Source: Rhodobacteraceae bacterium UBA3087 (GTDB lineage: Bacteria; Pseudomonadota; Alphaproteobacteria; Rhodobacterales; Rhodobacteraceae). Taken from it: a stretch of 9,262 bases of DNA. A model generated the notes under the pieces. The model was not told the origin of the DNA, searched no databases, and saw nothing but the letters and a program-made list of their open reading frames with translations. This document shows, piece after piece, positions 1-6,400 of the stretch (positions are counted from its first letter, which is position 1; the number at the start of each line of letters is the position of its first letter). The stretch spans positions 7,084 through 16,345 of the forward strand of contig DFBF01000198.1 in NCBI GenBank assembly GCA_002367285.1, in the 5' to 3' direction. The position numbers and the translations under genes are program-made.

Positions 1-431
1 GGGGTGATCTTATAGGGCGTCAGGAACAGCAGATCGACATCGCTGTGCGGTGCCATTTCATACCGGCCATAGCCGCCGACAGCCAACAAAGACAGGCGTT
101 CGCTTGCGGTGGGGCTGTTCAGCGGATGCAGGATTTCGGTGGCCACCAGATGCGCGGCACAGACCACGCAATCGGTCAGCCAGGCATAGGCGCGGGTTGT
201 CGCATGGGCGCTGAAGGGCGCGTCGGCCAGAGCCTGAGCAATGACCGCGCGGCCTGCATCCATGGCGTCACGCAGGGTGGTAACCGTGTGGGCCCGGATC
301 GCGGCCGCATCCTTTGCCGCGGCCGCCCCCGTACGCAGGGCCGCAAGCACGGCCGTGCGATCAAAGATCGTCGCGGCCGGGCAAATCAGATTTTCAGGAA
401 GGTCATGTGTCAGAGGGTCAGGAACCGGCAC
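1..431 (-). CDS. glnD: [Protein-PII] uridylyltransferase GlnD, N-terminal part (cut by window edge)
   Basis: GlnD adds and removes UMP on PII proteins (GlnB/GlnK) according to glutamine level and so sets the nitrogen response in the cytoplasm. Only the first 143 codons are here; the family is usually 850-950 residues. The visible diagnostic is the nucleotidyltransferase signature at residues 119-137: GGYGR, then PHSDVDLLFL, with D131 and D133 as the likely metal-binding aspartates. The preceding 115 residues are an Ala-rich helical leader, as in alphaproteobacterial GlnD. No ATG occurs in frame before the domain. I chose GTG at 429-431 because a GAGAAG ribosome site lies 8 nt upstream; TTG (435-437) and CTG (432-434) just upstream are possible. 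The start lies within the 3' end of the lipoprotein gene (14-nt overlap), so the two are probably co-transcribed and translationally coupled. The family call is firm and the exact start moderate. Confidence 0.88.
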   Translation of the reverse strand, partial: MPVPDPLTHDLPENLICPAATIFDRTAVLAALRTGAAAAKDAAAIRAHTVTTLRDAMDAGRAVIAQALADAPFSAHATTRAYAWLTDCVVCAAHLVATEILHPLNSPTASERLSLLAVGGYGRYEMAPHSDVDLLFLTPYKIT

Positions 432-1593
432 CAGCAAAACTTCTCGGGGCGGGGTCGATAATCACGACCTGGTTGTCTTGGATCTGCGCAACAGCCAGGG
501 CACGTTGGTTCGTGCCGTCGCCACGCAGGCGGAAAATGCCGTTCACGCCGACAAAGCCTTGTGCCTGGGTCAGGGCCGCGCCAGTCAGCGCATTGGCCTG
601 ACCCGCTTTGACCAGCGCCCCGATGGCGGCAATGCCATCATAGGCCAGCCCGGCAATCGGGTGCGGGGCCGCGCCATAACGGGTGGTATAGCGCGCGTTG
701 AACTGCGACGACAGCAACGGGTCGGGCAGGGCGAACCAGCCGTTTTGCAGCGCACTGTTCTGCGGTGCCTCGGGCGGCAGATCCCAGCGTTGCAGGCCTA
801 CATATTGCGCCACTTCGGGGGGCACGCTGTTTTCACGCAGCAGCTGGGTTAGAACCGGCAAGGCGCCTGTGGTGCCCGAGGTCATGAACACCGACTGCGC
901 GCCCGTGCTGCGCACCTGGCGCGAGATCTCCGGCACCGCGTTGACGACTCCGTTTACCGACAGCTCGAACCCGACCGTGCCCGCCAGCGTCGCGCTGGAG
1001 TTGGCAATGGCGCGGTGCAGCGCGTCACGTCCGGCAGTTTCCGACGTGTCGGTGCCATGCACGACCATGATCTTGCCCTTGCCCTGCTGGGCGGCATAGC
1101 GCACCAGGCGGTTGGCGGTGTTCTGGAACGTCGGCCCCAGGATGAAAACATTGCCCCCGGCAATCGACGGATTGTTTGAGAACGCCAACACATTCACGTT
1201 GCGACCCGCCACGGCAACGCCTGCGGCATTGGCATTGGCGGCATAAACCGGCCCCAGAATGATCTTGGCCCCATCGGCAACGGCCTGGGTCGCCATGGCA
1301 CCCGCCTGGTCGGCATTCGCGCCGGTGTTATAAACTCGCAGGTCGATCTGCACGCCGTCCAGTTCGGACATCGCCAGCCGGGCGGCGTTTTCCAAAGCCC
1401 CTGCCAGCGACGCATCGGTGGCCTGGCCGGATCCGCCGGGCACCAACAGGGCCACAGGAACCGGGCGGCTTGTGTCAATCGACGGGCCGCCTCCGGAGGG
1501 CAAGGTCACCTGACAGGCGGACAGCCAAGCCAGCGACAGAAGCGCAAAGAAAACACCCGACGCCTTGCGGGCGACACGTAAAACAGCAAACAT
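418..1593 (-). CDS. Penicillin-binding protein activator-like lipoprotein (LppC/LpoA family)
   Basis: Predicted 391-residue outer-membrane lipoprotein. Residues 1-26 form a lipoprotein signal: basic residues R6, R9 and K10, a hydrophobic stretch, then lipobox LSAC with Cys27; Gln at the next position fits outer-membrane sorting. The rest (about residues 45-385) looks like a periplasmic-binding-protein type I fold (opening PVPVALLVPG, then GAKIILGPVYAANA, VNVLAFSNNPSIAGG and a closing GVNGIFRLRGDG). E. coli LpoA, which activates PBP1A, has the same C-terminal fold behind a TPR domain (about 680 residues). That TPR part is absent here, so the peptidoglycan role is carried over from the family and not shown. 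The frame stays open upstream to 1707, but that would run into rsmI and bury the signal peptide. ATG at 1591-1593 with GAGG at 1603-1606 (9-nt spacing) is the clear start. It is divergent from rsmI and overlaps glnD at its 3' end. Confidence 0.85.
   Translation of the reverse strand: MFAVLRVARKASGVFFALLSLAWLSACQVTLPSGGGPSIDTSRPVPVALLVPGGSGQATDASLAGALENAARLAMSELDGVQIDLRVYNTGANADQAGAMATQAVADGAKIILGPVYAANANAAGVAVAGRNVNVLAFSNNPSIAGGNVFILGPTFQNTANRLVRYAAQQGKGKIMVVHGTDTSETAGRDALHRAIANSSATLAGTVGFELSVNGVVNAVPEISRQVRSTGAQSVFMTSGTTGALPVLTQLLRENSVPPEVAQYVGLQRWDLPPEAPQNSALQNGWFALPDPLLSSQFNARYTTRYGAAPHPIAGLAYDGIAAIGALVKAGQANALTGAALTQAQGFVGVNGIFRLRGDGTNQRALAVAQIQDNQVVIIDPAPRSFAGAGS
440..445 (-). promoter_or_regulatory. 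Ribosome binding site deciding the GTG start of glnD
   Basis: The minus strand reads GAGAAG here, 8 nt before the GTG at 429-431. It lies inside the upstream lipoprotein gene, so terminating ribosomes could reinitiate at glnD. It is the only Shine-Dalgarno-like stretch at proper distance from an in-frame start codon ahead of the conserved glnD coding region. Confidence 0.5.
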
Positions 1594-1659
1594 GATACAG
1601 ATCCTCGTTCCCGGCCGAACTTGTGGGGCGTGTGACTCGCCCCGGCAGCAGTCCGGCCT

Positions 1660-1687
1660 ATCATAAACGCCCAACCACACAGGTCCA
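1660..1687 (-). promoter_or_regulatory. Possible promoter of the lipoprotein-glnD unit
   Basis: On the minus strand, a -35-like TGGACC (1682-1687) and a -10-like TATGAT (1660-1665, one mismatch to TATAAT) are 16 nt apart in the 97-bp divergent spacer. Transcription would begin near 1653, leaving a leader of about 60 nt before the ATG at 1593. On the plus strand the same spot reads TATCAT and might serve rsmI, but I find no good -35 for that direction. This is inferred from consensus match only. Confidence 0.3.
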
Positions 1688-1690
1688 CCC

Positions 1691-2542
1691 TTGAAACCCG
1701 AAATCAAACCGCTTGACGCAGGGCTTTACCTGGTCGCCACCCCGATCGGCAATGCTCGTGATATCACCCTGAGGGCGCTGGACATTCTGGCGTCCTGCGA
1801 TGTGATCGCTGCCGAAGACACCCGAACGGCCCGCAAGCTGATGAAGATCCATGGCGTGGCGCTGGGCGGGCGTCCGCTGATTGCCTATCACGACCATTCC
1901 GGCCCGGCGGGACGGGCGGGGATATTAAAGCTGGTTGGTGAAGGCAAATCGGTTGCCTATGTCAGCGAAGCCGGCACGCCGCTGGTCGCCGATCCCGGCT
2001 ATGCGCTGGCGCGAGATATTGGCGCGGCAGGGCACCTTGTCACGGCGGCGCCCGGCGCCTCGGCGGTTCTGACCGCGCTCAGCCTGTCAGCGCTGCCCAG
2101 TGATCGGTTCCTGTTTGCCGGGTTTGCCCCCACCGCCAAAGGCGCGCGGCGTAGCTGGTTGCAGGAGCTGATCAACCTGCCCGCAACTTTGGTGATCTAC
2201 GAAAGCCCCAAGCGTATTCACGCTTTGTTAGCTGAAATCTGCGACCTTGCCGATACCACACGCCAGGGCGCGATTGCCCGCGAACTGACCAAACGGTTCG
2301 AAGAGGTGCTGCGCGGGTCTTTGACCGATCTGCGTGACCAGATCGCGGACCGCACCCTGAAAGGGGAAATCGTGCTGGTGTTGGATCGCGGCGAAGCGGC
2401 GGTCACGGACGAAACGATGGAGGATGCTTTGCGCAAAGCCATGGCAACCATGACCCTGAAAGACGCCGCCACCGTTGTCGCGGCAGCCCATGGTCTGCCC
2501 AAACGCAAAGTGTACCAAGCAGCGCTGGAGCTGGACACATGA
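1691..2542 (+). CDS. rsmI: 16S rRNA (cytidine(1402)-2'-O)-methyltransferase RsmI
   Basis: RsmI uses S-adenosylmethionine to methylate the 2'-hydroxyl of C1402 in 16S rRNA, in the ribosomal P site. The 283 residues match the usual family length (E. coli 286). Class III (tetrapyrrole-methylase fold) motifs run in order: LVATPIGNARDIT at 14-26, AAEDTR at 40-45, YVSEAGTPLVADPG at 90-103, ALPSDRFLFAGF at 134-145, YESPKR at 170-175, ARELTK at 196-201 and KGEIVLV at 224-230. E93 replaces the Asp of the common SDAGTP motif, a mild change. The start is TTG: an in-frame stop at 1664-1666 and the conserved motif beginning by residue 12 leave no other usual start codon between them. The ribosome site is weak (AGG at 1681-1683). 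The stop overlaps the yraN start as ATGA. The gene is divergent from the LppC-family gene, a pairing also known around E. coli rsmI and lpoA. Confidence 0.96.
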   Translation: MKPEIKPLDAGLYLVATPIGNARDITLRALDILASCDVIAAEDTRTARKLMKIHGVALGGRPLIAYHDHSGPAGRAGILKLVGEGKSVAYVSEAGTPLVADPGYALARDIGAAGHLVTAAPGASAVLTALSLSALPSDRFLFAGFAPTAKGARRSWLQELINLPATLVIYESPKRIHALLAEICDLADTTRQGAIARELTKRFEEVLRGSLTDLRDQIADRTLKGEIVLVLDRGEAAVTDETMEDALRKAMATMTLKDAATVVAAAHGLPKRKVYQAALELDT

Positions 2543-2892
2543 ATGGCATGCTGAATTATCTGGCGGGGCAATCCGCCGAGGGATCGGTTGAAGCGGACTA
2601 TGCGCGTCGGGGTCATCGCGTCGCCGCACGCCGTTGGCGTGGCACACGCGGGGAAATCGACCTTGTGGTGCGCGATGGCGATGGATTCGTTTTTATCGAA
2701 GTGAAAAAATCCCGCGATTTTGCACGCGCTGCCGAGCGTCTGACCCGGGCGCAGGTGCGCCGGATCTATGGTGCTGCCGAAGAGTTTGTTGCTGATAAAC
2801 CCAAGGGCCAACTGACTGACATGCGGTTTGACGTGGCGCTTGTGGACAGTCACGGCCAGATGCAGATCATCGAAAACGCCTACGCTTTCTGA
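2539..2892 (+). CDS. yraN: YraN family (UPF0102) predicted nuclease-fold protein
   Basis: A 117-residue protein of the UPF0102 family, which has a restriction-endonuclease/Holliday-junction-resolvase-like fold but no firmly established function. The family core is visible: E18 in a predicted first helix, then GTRGEIDLVV at 35-44 with D41, and FIEVKK at 52-57 with E54 and K56. D41, E54 and K56 would be the PD-(D/E)xK-type active-site set, so the nuclease centre looks intact. A conserved tail (MRFDVALVD near 95-103) follows. The ATG at 2539 overlaps the rsmI stop (ATGA), which implies coupled translation; M4 at 2548 is an alternative start. In E. coli yraN sits downstream of lpoA on the opposite side of rsmI, so the partners are the same in a different order. 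The family call is firm; the activity is inferred. Confidence 0.93.
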   Translation: MNGMLNYLAGQSAEGSVEADYARRGHRVAARRWRGTRGEIDLVVRDGDGFVFIEVKKSRDFARAAERLTRAQVRRIYGAAEEFVADKPKGQLTDMRFDVALVDSHGQMQIIENAYAF

Positions 2893-2959
2893 CTTGCGGC
2901 CATTGCACCCGGTCCTCCCCTTTGCCATGTAAAGGGAACCTATTGCCGGGAGCTCGCAC

Positions 2960-3901
2960 ATGTCCTTGAAAGTCGCCATCCAGATGGACCCAATCGATGT
3001 CATCGACATCGACGCCGACAGCTCGTTTCGCATCGCCGAAGAAGCACAGGCGCGTGGTCACGAGCTGTTCTATTATACGCCTGACAAGCTGAGCTATCGC
3101 GAGGGCCGCGTCATGGCACGAGGCTGGCCGCTGACCGTGCGTCGTGAACAGGGCAACCATTTCACGCTGGGCGACGAACAGGACATTGATCTGGCCGACT
3201 GGGACGTGGTCTGGCTGCGTCAGGATCCGCCTTTTGACATGGGTTACATCACCACGACGCATATTCTGGACATGGTCCACCCGGACACATTGGTGGTAAA
3301 TGATCCCTTCTGGGTGCGTAACTATCCGGAAAAGCTGTTGGTTTTGCAGTTCCCGCACCTGACCCCCCCGACCATGATCGCCCGCGACCTGGAGACGCTG
3401 AAAAGCTTCAAACACGAGCACGGCGATATCATTCTCAAACCGCTTTATGGCAACGGCGGGGCCGGTGTGTTCCGGTTGGATCCGAATGACCGCAATCTGG
3501 CCTCGTTGCACGAACTGTTTGCGGGCATCAATCGCGAACCGCTGATTGCGCAGAAGTTCCTGTCCGCCGTCAGCGCCGGCGACAAACGCGTGATCCTGGT
3601 CGACGGCGAACCCGTCGGTGCAATCAATCGTGTCCCCGCCGCCGGTGAAACCCGGTCGAATATGCATGTCGGCGGACGCCCCGAAAAGGTCGGCCTGACC
3701 GACCGCGACATTGAAATCTGCGCCGCCATCGGTCCGCTTCTGCGCGAAAAAGGGCAGATTTTTGTCGGCATTGATGTGATCGGCGACTGGCTGACCGAAA
3801 TCAACGTGACCTCGCCCACCGGCATTCAGGAACTGGAACGGTTTGACGGCACCAACATTGCCGAAAAGATCTGGCAGGCGATCGAGGCACGCCGGGCGTG
3901 A
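2960..3901 (+). CDS. gshB: Glutathione synthetase GshB
   Basis: GshB joins gamma-glutamylcysteine and glycine with ATP to make glutathione in the cytoplasm. The 313 residues match the bacterial family (E. coli 316). The N-terminal domain begins MSLKVAIQMDPIDVIDIDADSS, typical of GshB. RQDPPFDMGYI (near 91-101) and NDPFWVRNYPEKL (near 113-125) are substrate-domain signatures. The ATP-grasp domain shows ILKPLYGNGGAGVFR (near 157-171) and IDVIGDWLTEINVTSPTG (near 273-290), whose Glu and Asn bind Mg2+. The ATG at 2960 follows GGGAG by 7 nt. The 67-nt gap after yraN holds a CCCTTT/AAAGGG inverted repeat (2918-2923 and 2931-2936) with no T-run, too weak to call a terminator; gshB may have its own promoter there, but I cannot define one. 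The stop overlaps the next gene's start as GTGA. Confidence 0.97.
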   Translation: MSLKVAIQMDPIDVIDIDADSSFRIAEEAQARGHELFYYTPDKLSYREGRVMARGWPLTVRREQGNHFTLGDEQDIDLADWDVVWLRQDPPFDMGYITTTHILDMVHPDTLVVNDPFWVRNYPEKLLVLQFPHLTPPTMIARDLETLKSFKHEHGDIILKPLYGNGGAGVFRLDPNDRNLASLHELFAGINREPLIAQKFLSAVSAGDKRVILVDGEPVGAINRVPAAGETRSNMHVGGRPEKVGLTDRDIEICAAIGPLLREKGQIFVGIDVIGDWLTEINVTSPTGIQELERFDGTNIAEKIWQAIEARRA

Positions 3902-4827
3902 GCCTGCGGCTGCGCCTTCTGAACAAGGCCCTGCGATGGGGGATCAAGACGCGGCTTGCAAAACTGACTGACCCCACCGTCGCGCGGGCTGAACTGGCGT
4001 TTCTGGCCCCACGTACCCTGCCGATGCCGCCCCTCAGCCTAGTGCGCAAGGTCGCGCTGACCCCCGGTCGCGACGCTCTGTGGATCAGCAATCGCCCCGG
4101 CTCGCACCCGCCCGCCCCAGGCAAGGTCATCCTGTATCTGCACGGCGGTGGTTTCATCGCGGGCAGCCCGCGCACCCACACGGCAATGTTGGCCCGCCTG
4201 TCGCGTCTGGCCCGGGTCGAGGTCTGTGCGCCTTGGTGGCGCCTGGCCCCCGAACATCCGTTCCCGGCTGGTTTGGACGACGCAACATCGGCCTTCCACG
4301 CCTTGATGGATCGCGGATACGCCGCCAAAGATATCATTCTGGGCGGTGACAGCGCGGGGGGCAATCTGGTCCTGTCGCTGTTGGCCAGCCTGACACAACA
4401 GGGGCATACGCCTTGCGCCACATTTGCCCTGTCGCCCTTCACGGATTTCCGGTTCTCCGGCGCGTCGTTTCAGGAAAACGCAAAATCGGATGTGCTGTTG
4501 CCCGCCGCGCGGGCCGCAGAGATCGCCGACTGGTATCTGGCGGGGCATGACCCTGACGACCCAAGGGCGGCGCCATTGAACGCTCGTTATGATGCTCCGC
4601 CCCCGGTGTATTTACAGTATTCCGACAGCGAAATCCTGCGCGATGACAGCCGTCGGATGGCCGCGCATCTGCGGGCCGCCGGGGGCACGGTGCACGAGGA
4701 TGAATGGCATGATTGCCCCCATGTCTGGGCCTTATTCGATGGCATCATCCCCGAAGCCCGCGAGGCCTTGGTCCGCGTCGCAGGCTTTGTGCGGGATCAG
4801 TTCGGGATCGACAGCGCCAAACGGTAA
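3898..4827 (+). CDS. Alpha/beta hydrolase of the hormone-sensitive-lipase (esterase) type
   Basis: A 309-residue cytoplasmic hydrolase (no signal peptide), likely acting on carboxyl esters; substrate unknown. The HSL-family oxyanion motif HGGG is at 82-85, the nucleophile elbow GDSAG at 150-154 (Ser152), and the expected catalytic His is H275 in CPHVWALF. The acid site is unusual: relatives commonly read GSDEILLDDS, whereas this protein has YSDSEILRDDS at 241-251, putting Ser244 where the Asp is expected; D243 or E245 may take its place. An N-terminal helical cap of about 50 residues fits the family. The start is GTG, sharing GTGA with the gshB stop, so translation is probably coupled. That suggests a link to glutathione chemistry (for example a thioester or ester adduct), but this is only context. 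Its last 31 nt overlap the 3' end of comM on the other strand. Confidence 0.9.
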   Translation: MSLRLRLLNKALRWGIKTRLAKLTDPTVARAELAFLAPRTLPMPPLSLVRKVALTPGRDALWISNRPGSHPPAPGKVILYLHGGGFIAGSPRTHTAMLARLSRLARVEVCAPWWRLAPEHPFPAGLDDATSAFHALMDRGYAAKDIILGGDSAGGNLVLSLLASLTQQGHTPCATFALSPFTDFRFSGASFQENAKSDVLLPAARAAEIADWYLAGHDPDDPRAAPLNARYDAPPPVYLQYSDSEILRDDSRRMAAHLRAAGGTVHEDEWHDCPHVWALFDGIIPEAREALVRVAGFVRDQFGIDSAKR

Positions 4828-6311
4828 CTTACGGCCTCGGCCAAGTGCGGTTTGCGCACGTGCTCGGCCCCGTCCAGATCGGCAATCGTGCGCGCCACGC
4901 GCAACACGCGGTGATACCCACGCGCCGACAGGCCAAACCGTTCGGCAACCTTGACCAAAAATTCGCGCCCCTCGCTGTCCAGCGTCGTGATTTGTTCCAG
5001 CATGGCGCCCTCGGCGTCCGCATTTACCCGCATCGCGGGCGTGTCGGCAAAACGCGCCGCCTGTAGATCCCGCGCGGCGGTGACGCGGGCGGCCACGGTG
5101 GCCGTGCTGTCGCCGCTGTCGGGAAGATCCAGATCGGAATAGGCCACCGGAGGCACCTCGATACGCAAATCGATGCGGTCCATCAGCGGGCCTGAGATGC
5201 GCCCGATATAGTCGGCCCCACAGCCCGGCGCGCGGTTGCAGGCCCGGTTGGCGTCGGTCAGATACCCGCATTTGCAGGGGTTTGCTGCGGCCACCAACAT
5301 GAACCGGCTGGGGTATTTCACATGGGCATTGGCACGCGCGACCACGACCTCTCCGGTTTCGATCGGCTGGCGCAGGGTTTCCAGCACGTTGCGGCTGAAT
5401 TCGGGAAATTCGTCCAGAAACAGCACGCCATTATGCGCCAGTGAGATTTCACCGGGTTTGGCCCCGCGGCCTCCGCCGACAATGGCGGGCATGGACGCTG
5501 TGTGGTGCGGTTCGCGAAACGGGCGCGTGCGTGAAATGCCGCCTTCGTTCAGCAAGCCGGACAGGGAATGGATCATCGAGGTTTCCAGCGCCTCAAGCGG
5601 CGACAGAGGTGGCAGGATGCCGGGCAGGCGGGCGGCCAGCATGGATTTGCCCGCGCCGGGGCTGCCGATCATCATCATGTGATGGCGCCCGGCGGCGGCG
5701 ATTTCCAACGCACGTTTGGCGCGTTCCTGGCCTTTCACGTCGCGCAGATCACGCCCGGTCGGGTCTGTGGTGACCTCGCCGGGAATGGCCGGAGGCAGGG
5801 GGCTTTGGCCGGTGAAATGCTGTATCACGGCGGCCAGGCTGCGTGCGGCAATCACATGGGCGGCGGTGACCCAGGCAGCTTCGGCGCCGCACGCGCTGGG
5901 GCAGACCAGTATTCGGTCATCATCGGCGGCGGCCATCGCGGCGGGCAGGGCACCGATCACCGGCACCAATGATCCGTCCAGCGAGAGTTCGCCCAAGGCT
6001 ACGGTGCCTTCGACCTCTTCCGCCGGGATGATGTCCAGCGCCGCCAGCAGCGCCAGTGCGATGGGCAGGTCGAAATGCGAGCCCTCTTTTGGCAGGTCGG
6101 CGGGCGACAGGTTGATGGTGATTTTCTTTGACGGCAGCGCAATGGACATGGCAGCCAGCGCGGCGCGCACCCGTTCGCGGGCCTCAGACACGGCCTTGTC
6201 CGGCAGGCCGACGATGGCAAAGGACGGCATGCCGGGGGACAACGCGCATTGCACTTCGACGGGGCGGGCGTCTACCCCTTCGAAGGCGACCGTATAGGCG
6301 CGGGTGACCAT
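4797..6311 (-). CDS. comM: ComM/YifB family AAA+ ATPase (Mg chelatase-like), DNA-uptake helicase
   Basis: A 504-residue ComM/YifB protein, of normal length. In Vibrio cholerae ComM is a hexameric helicase that extends heteroduplex during integration of incoming single-stranded DNA; in Rhodobacter capsulatus a homologue is needed to receive gene transfer agent DNA. Domains: an N-terminal Lon-S5-like fold (about 1-165; FAIVGLPDKAVSEARERVRAA, then NLSPADLPKEGSHFDLPIAL), the AAA+ core with Walker A GSPGAGKS (216-223) and Walker B VLFLDEF (296-302), sensor region AAANPC (341-346), a Cys cluster (C346, C348, C358, C364) that may bind zinc, RISGPLMDRIDL (371-382), and a C-terminal Mg_chelatase_C part (FGLSARGYHRVLRVARTIADLDG). 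All ATPase residues are present. The ATG at 6309-6311 follows GGAG by 6 nt. The upstream spacer carries the GTTAAC boxes listed separately. The end overlaps the convergent hydrolase gene by 31 nt. Confidence 0.95.
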   Translation of the reverse strand: MVTRAYTVAFEGVDARPVEVQCALSPGMPSFAIVGLPDKAVSEARERVRAALAAMSIALPSKKITINLSPADLPKEGSHFDLPIALALLAALDIIPAEEVEGTVALGELSLDGSLVPVIGALPAAMAAADDDRILVCPSACGAEAAWVTAAHVIAARSLAAVIQHFTGQSPLPPAIPGEVTTDPTGRDLRDVKGQERAKRALEIAAAGRHHMMMIGSPGAGKSMLAARLPGILPPLSPLEALETSMIHSLSGLLNEGGISRTRPFREPHHTASMPAIVGGGRGAKPGEISLAHNGVLFLDEFPEFSRNVLETLRQPIETGEVVVARANAHVKYPSRFMLVAAANPCKCGYLTDANRACNRAPGCGADYIGRISGPLMDRIDLRIEVPPVAYSDLDLPDSGDSTATVAARVTAARDLQAARFADTPAMRVNADAEGAMLEQITTLDSEGREFLVKVAERFGLSARGYHRVLRVARTIADLDGAEHVRKPHLAEAVSYRLALSIPN

Positions 6312-6320
6312 GCTGTGCTC

Positions 6321-6376
6321 CGTTAACCAATCTATTGCATATGGTTAACGTGCCAGAGGTTTAAGAAAGGTTAACG
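6321..6376 (-). promoter_or_regulatory. comM upstream region with three GTTAAC boxes; candidate CtrA site
   Basis: Three GTTAAC cores lie within 56 nt, 10-65 nt ahead of the comM start. CGTTAACCA (6321-6329) and TGGTTAACG (6342-6350) form a perfect 9-bp inverted repeat with a 12-nt spacer; a third GGTTAACG is at 6369-6376. The third contributes TTTA-N7-TTAAC (6360-6375), one base from the alphaproteobacterial CtrA consensus TTAA-N7-TTAAC; read as TTAA/TTAA its spacing is 6. On the minus strand a -35-like TTGAAC is at 6384-6389, and TATGCA (6336-6341) could be a -10 paired with TTAAAC (6359-6364). The repeats are visible directly; CtrA control is inferred from the motif and the known CtrA dependence of DNA uptake in Rhodobacter. 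Confidence 0.5.
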
Positions 6377-6400
6377 CGGCCCCGTTCAATCCAGCCCCGA

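Noticed and set aside
241..852. Long open plus-strand frame opposite glnD and the lipoprotein gene
   Set aside because: It is an antisense shadow typical of high-GC DNA. It shows no recognisable domain, and the minus-strand genes have clear family motifs.
1594..1707. Upstream extension of the LppC-family lipoprotein by 38 codons
   Set aside because: It would run into the rsmI start on the other strand and place a polar stretch ahead of the signal peptide, while ATG 1593 has a good GAGG site and directly begins the lipoprotein signal.
2918..2936. CCCTTT/AAAGGG inverted repeat between yraN and gshB as a terminator
   Set aside because: Only 6 bp of stem with a 7-nt loop and no T-run follows; too weak to call.
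2867..4442. Long open minus-strand frames (266 and 213 codons) opposite gshB and the hydrolase
   Set aside because: Their composition is Arg/Gln/His/Pro-rich nonsense without domain signatures, while the opposite strand encodes complete, well-recognised enzymes.
4732..5271. Open frame of 179 codons on the same strand as comM in a different frame
   Set aside because: The comM frame carries the conserved AAA+ and C-terminal motifs through this region; the alternative frame is Arg/Gly-rich and has none.
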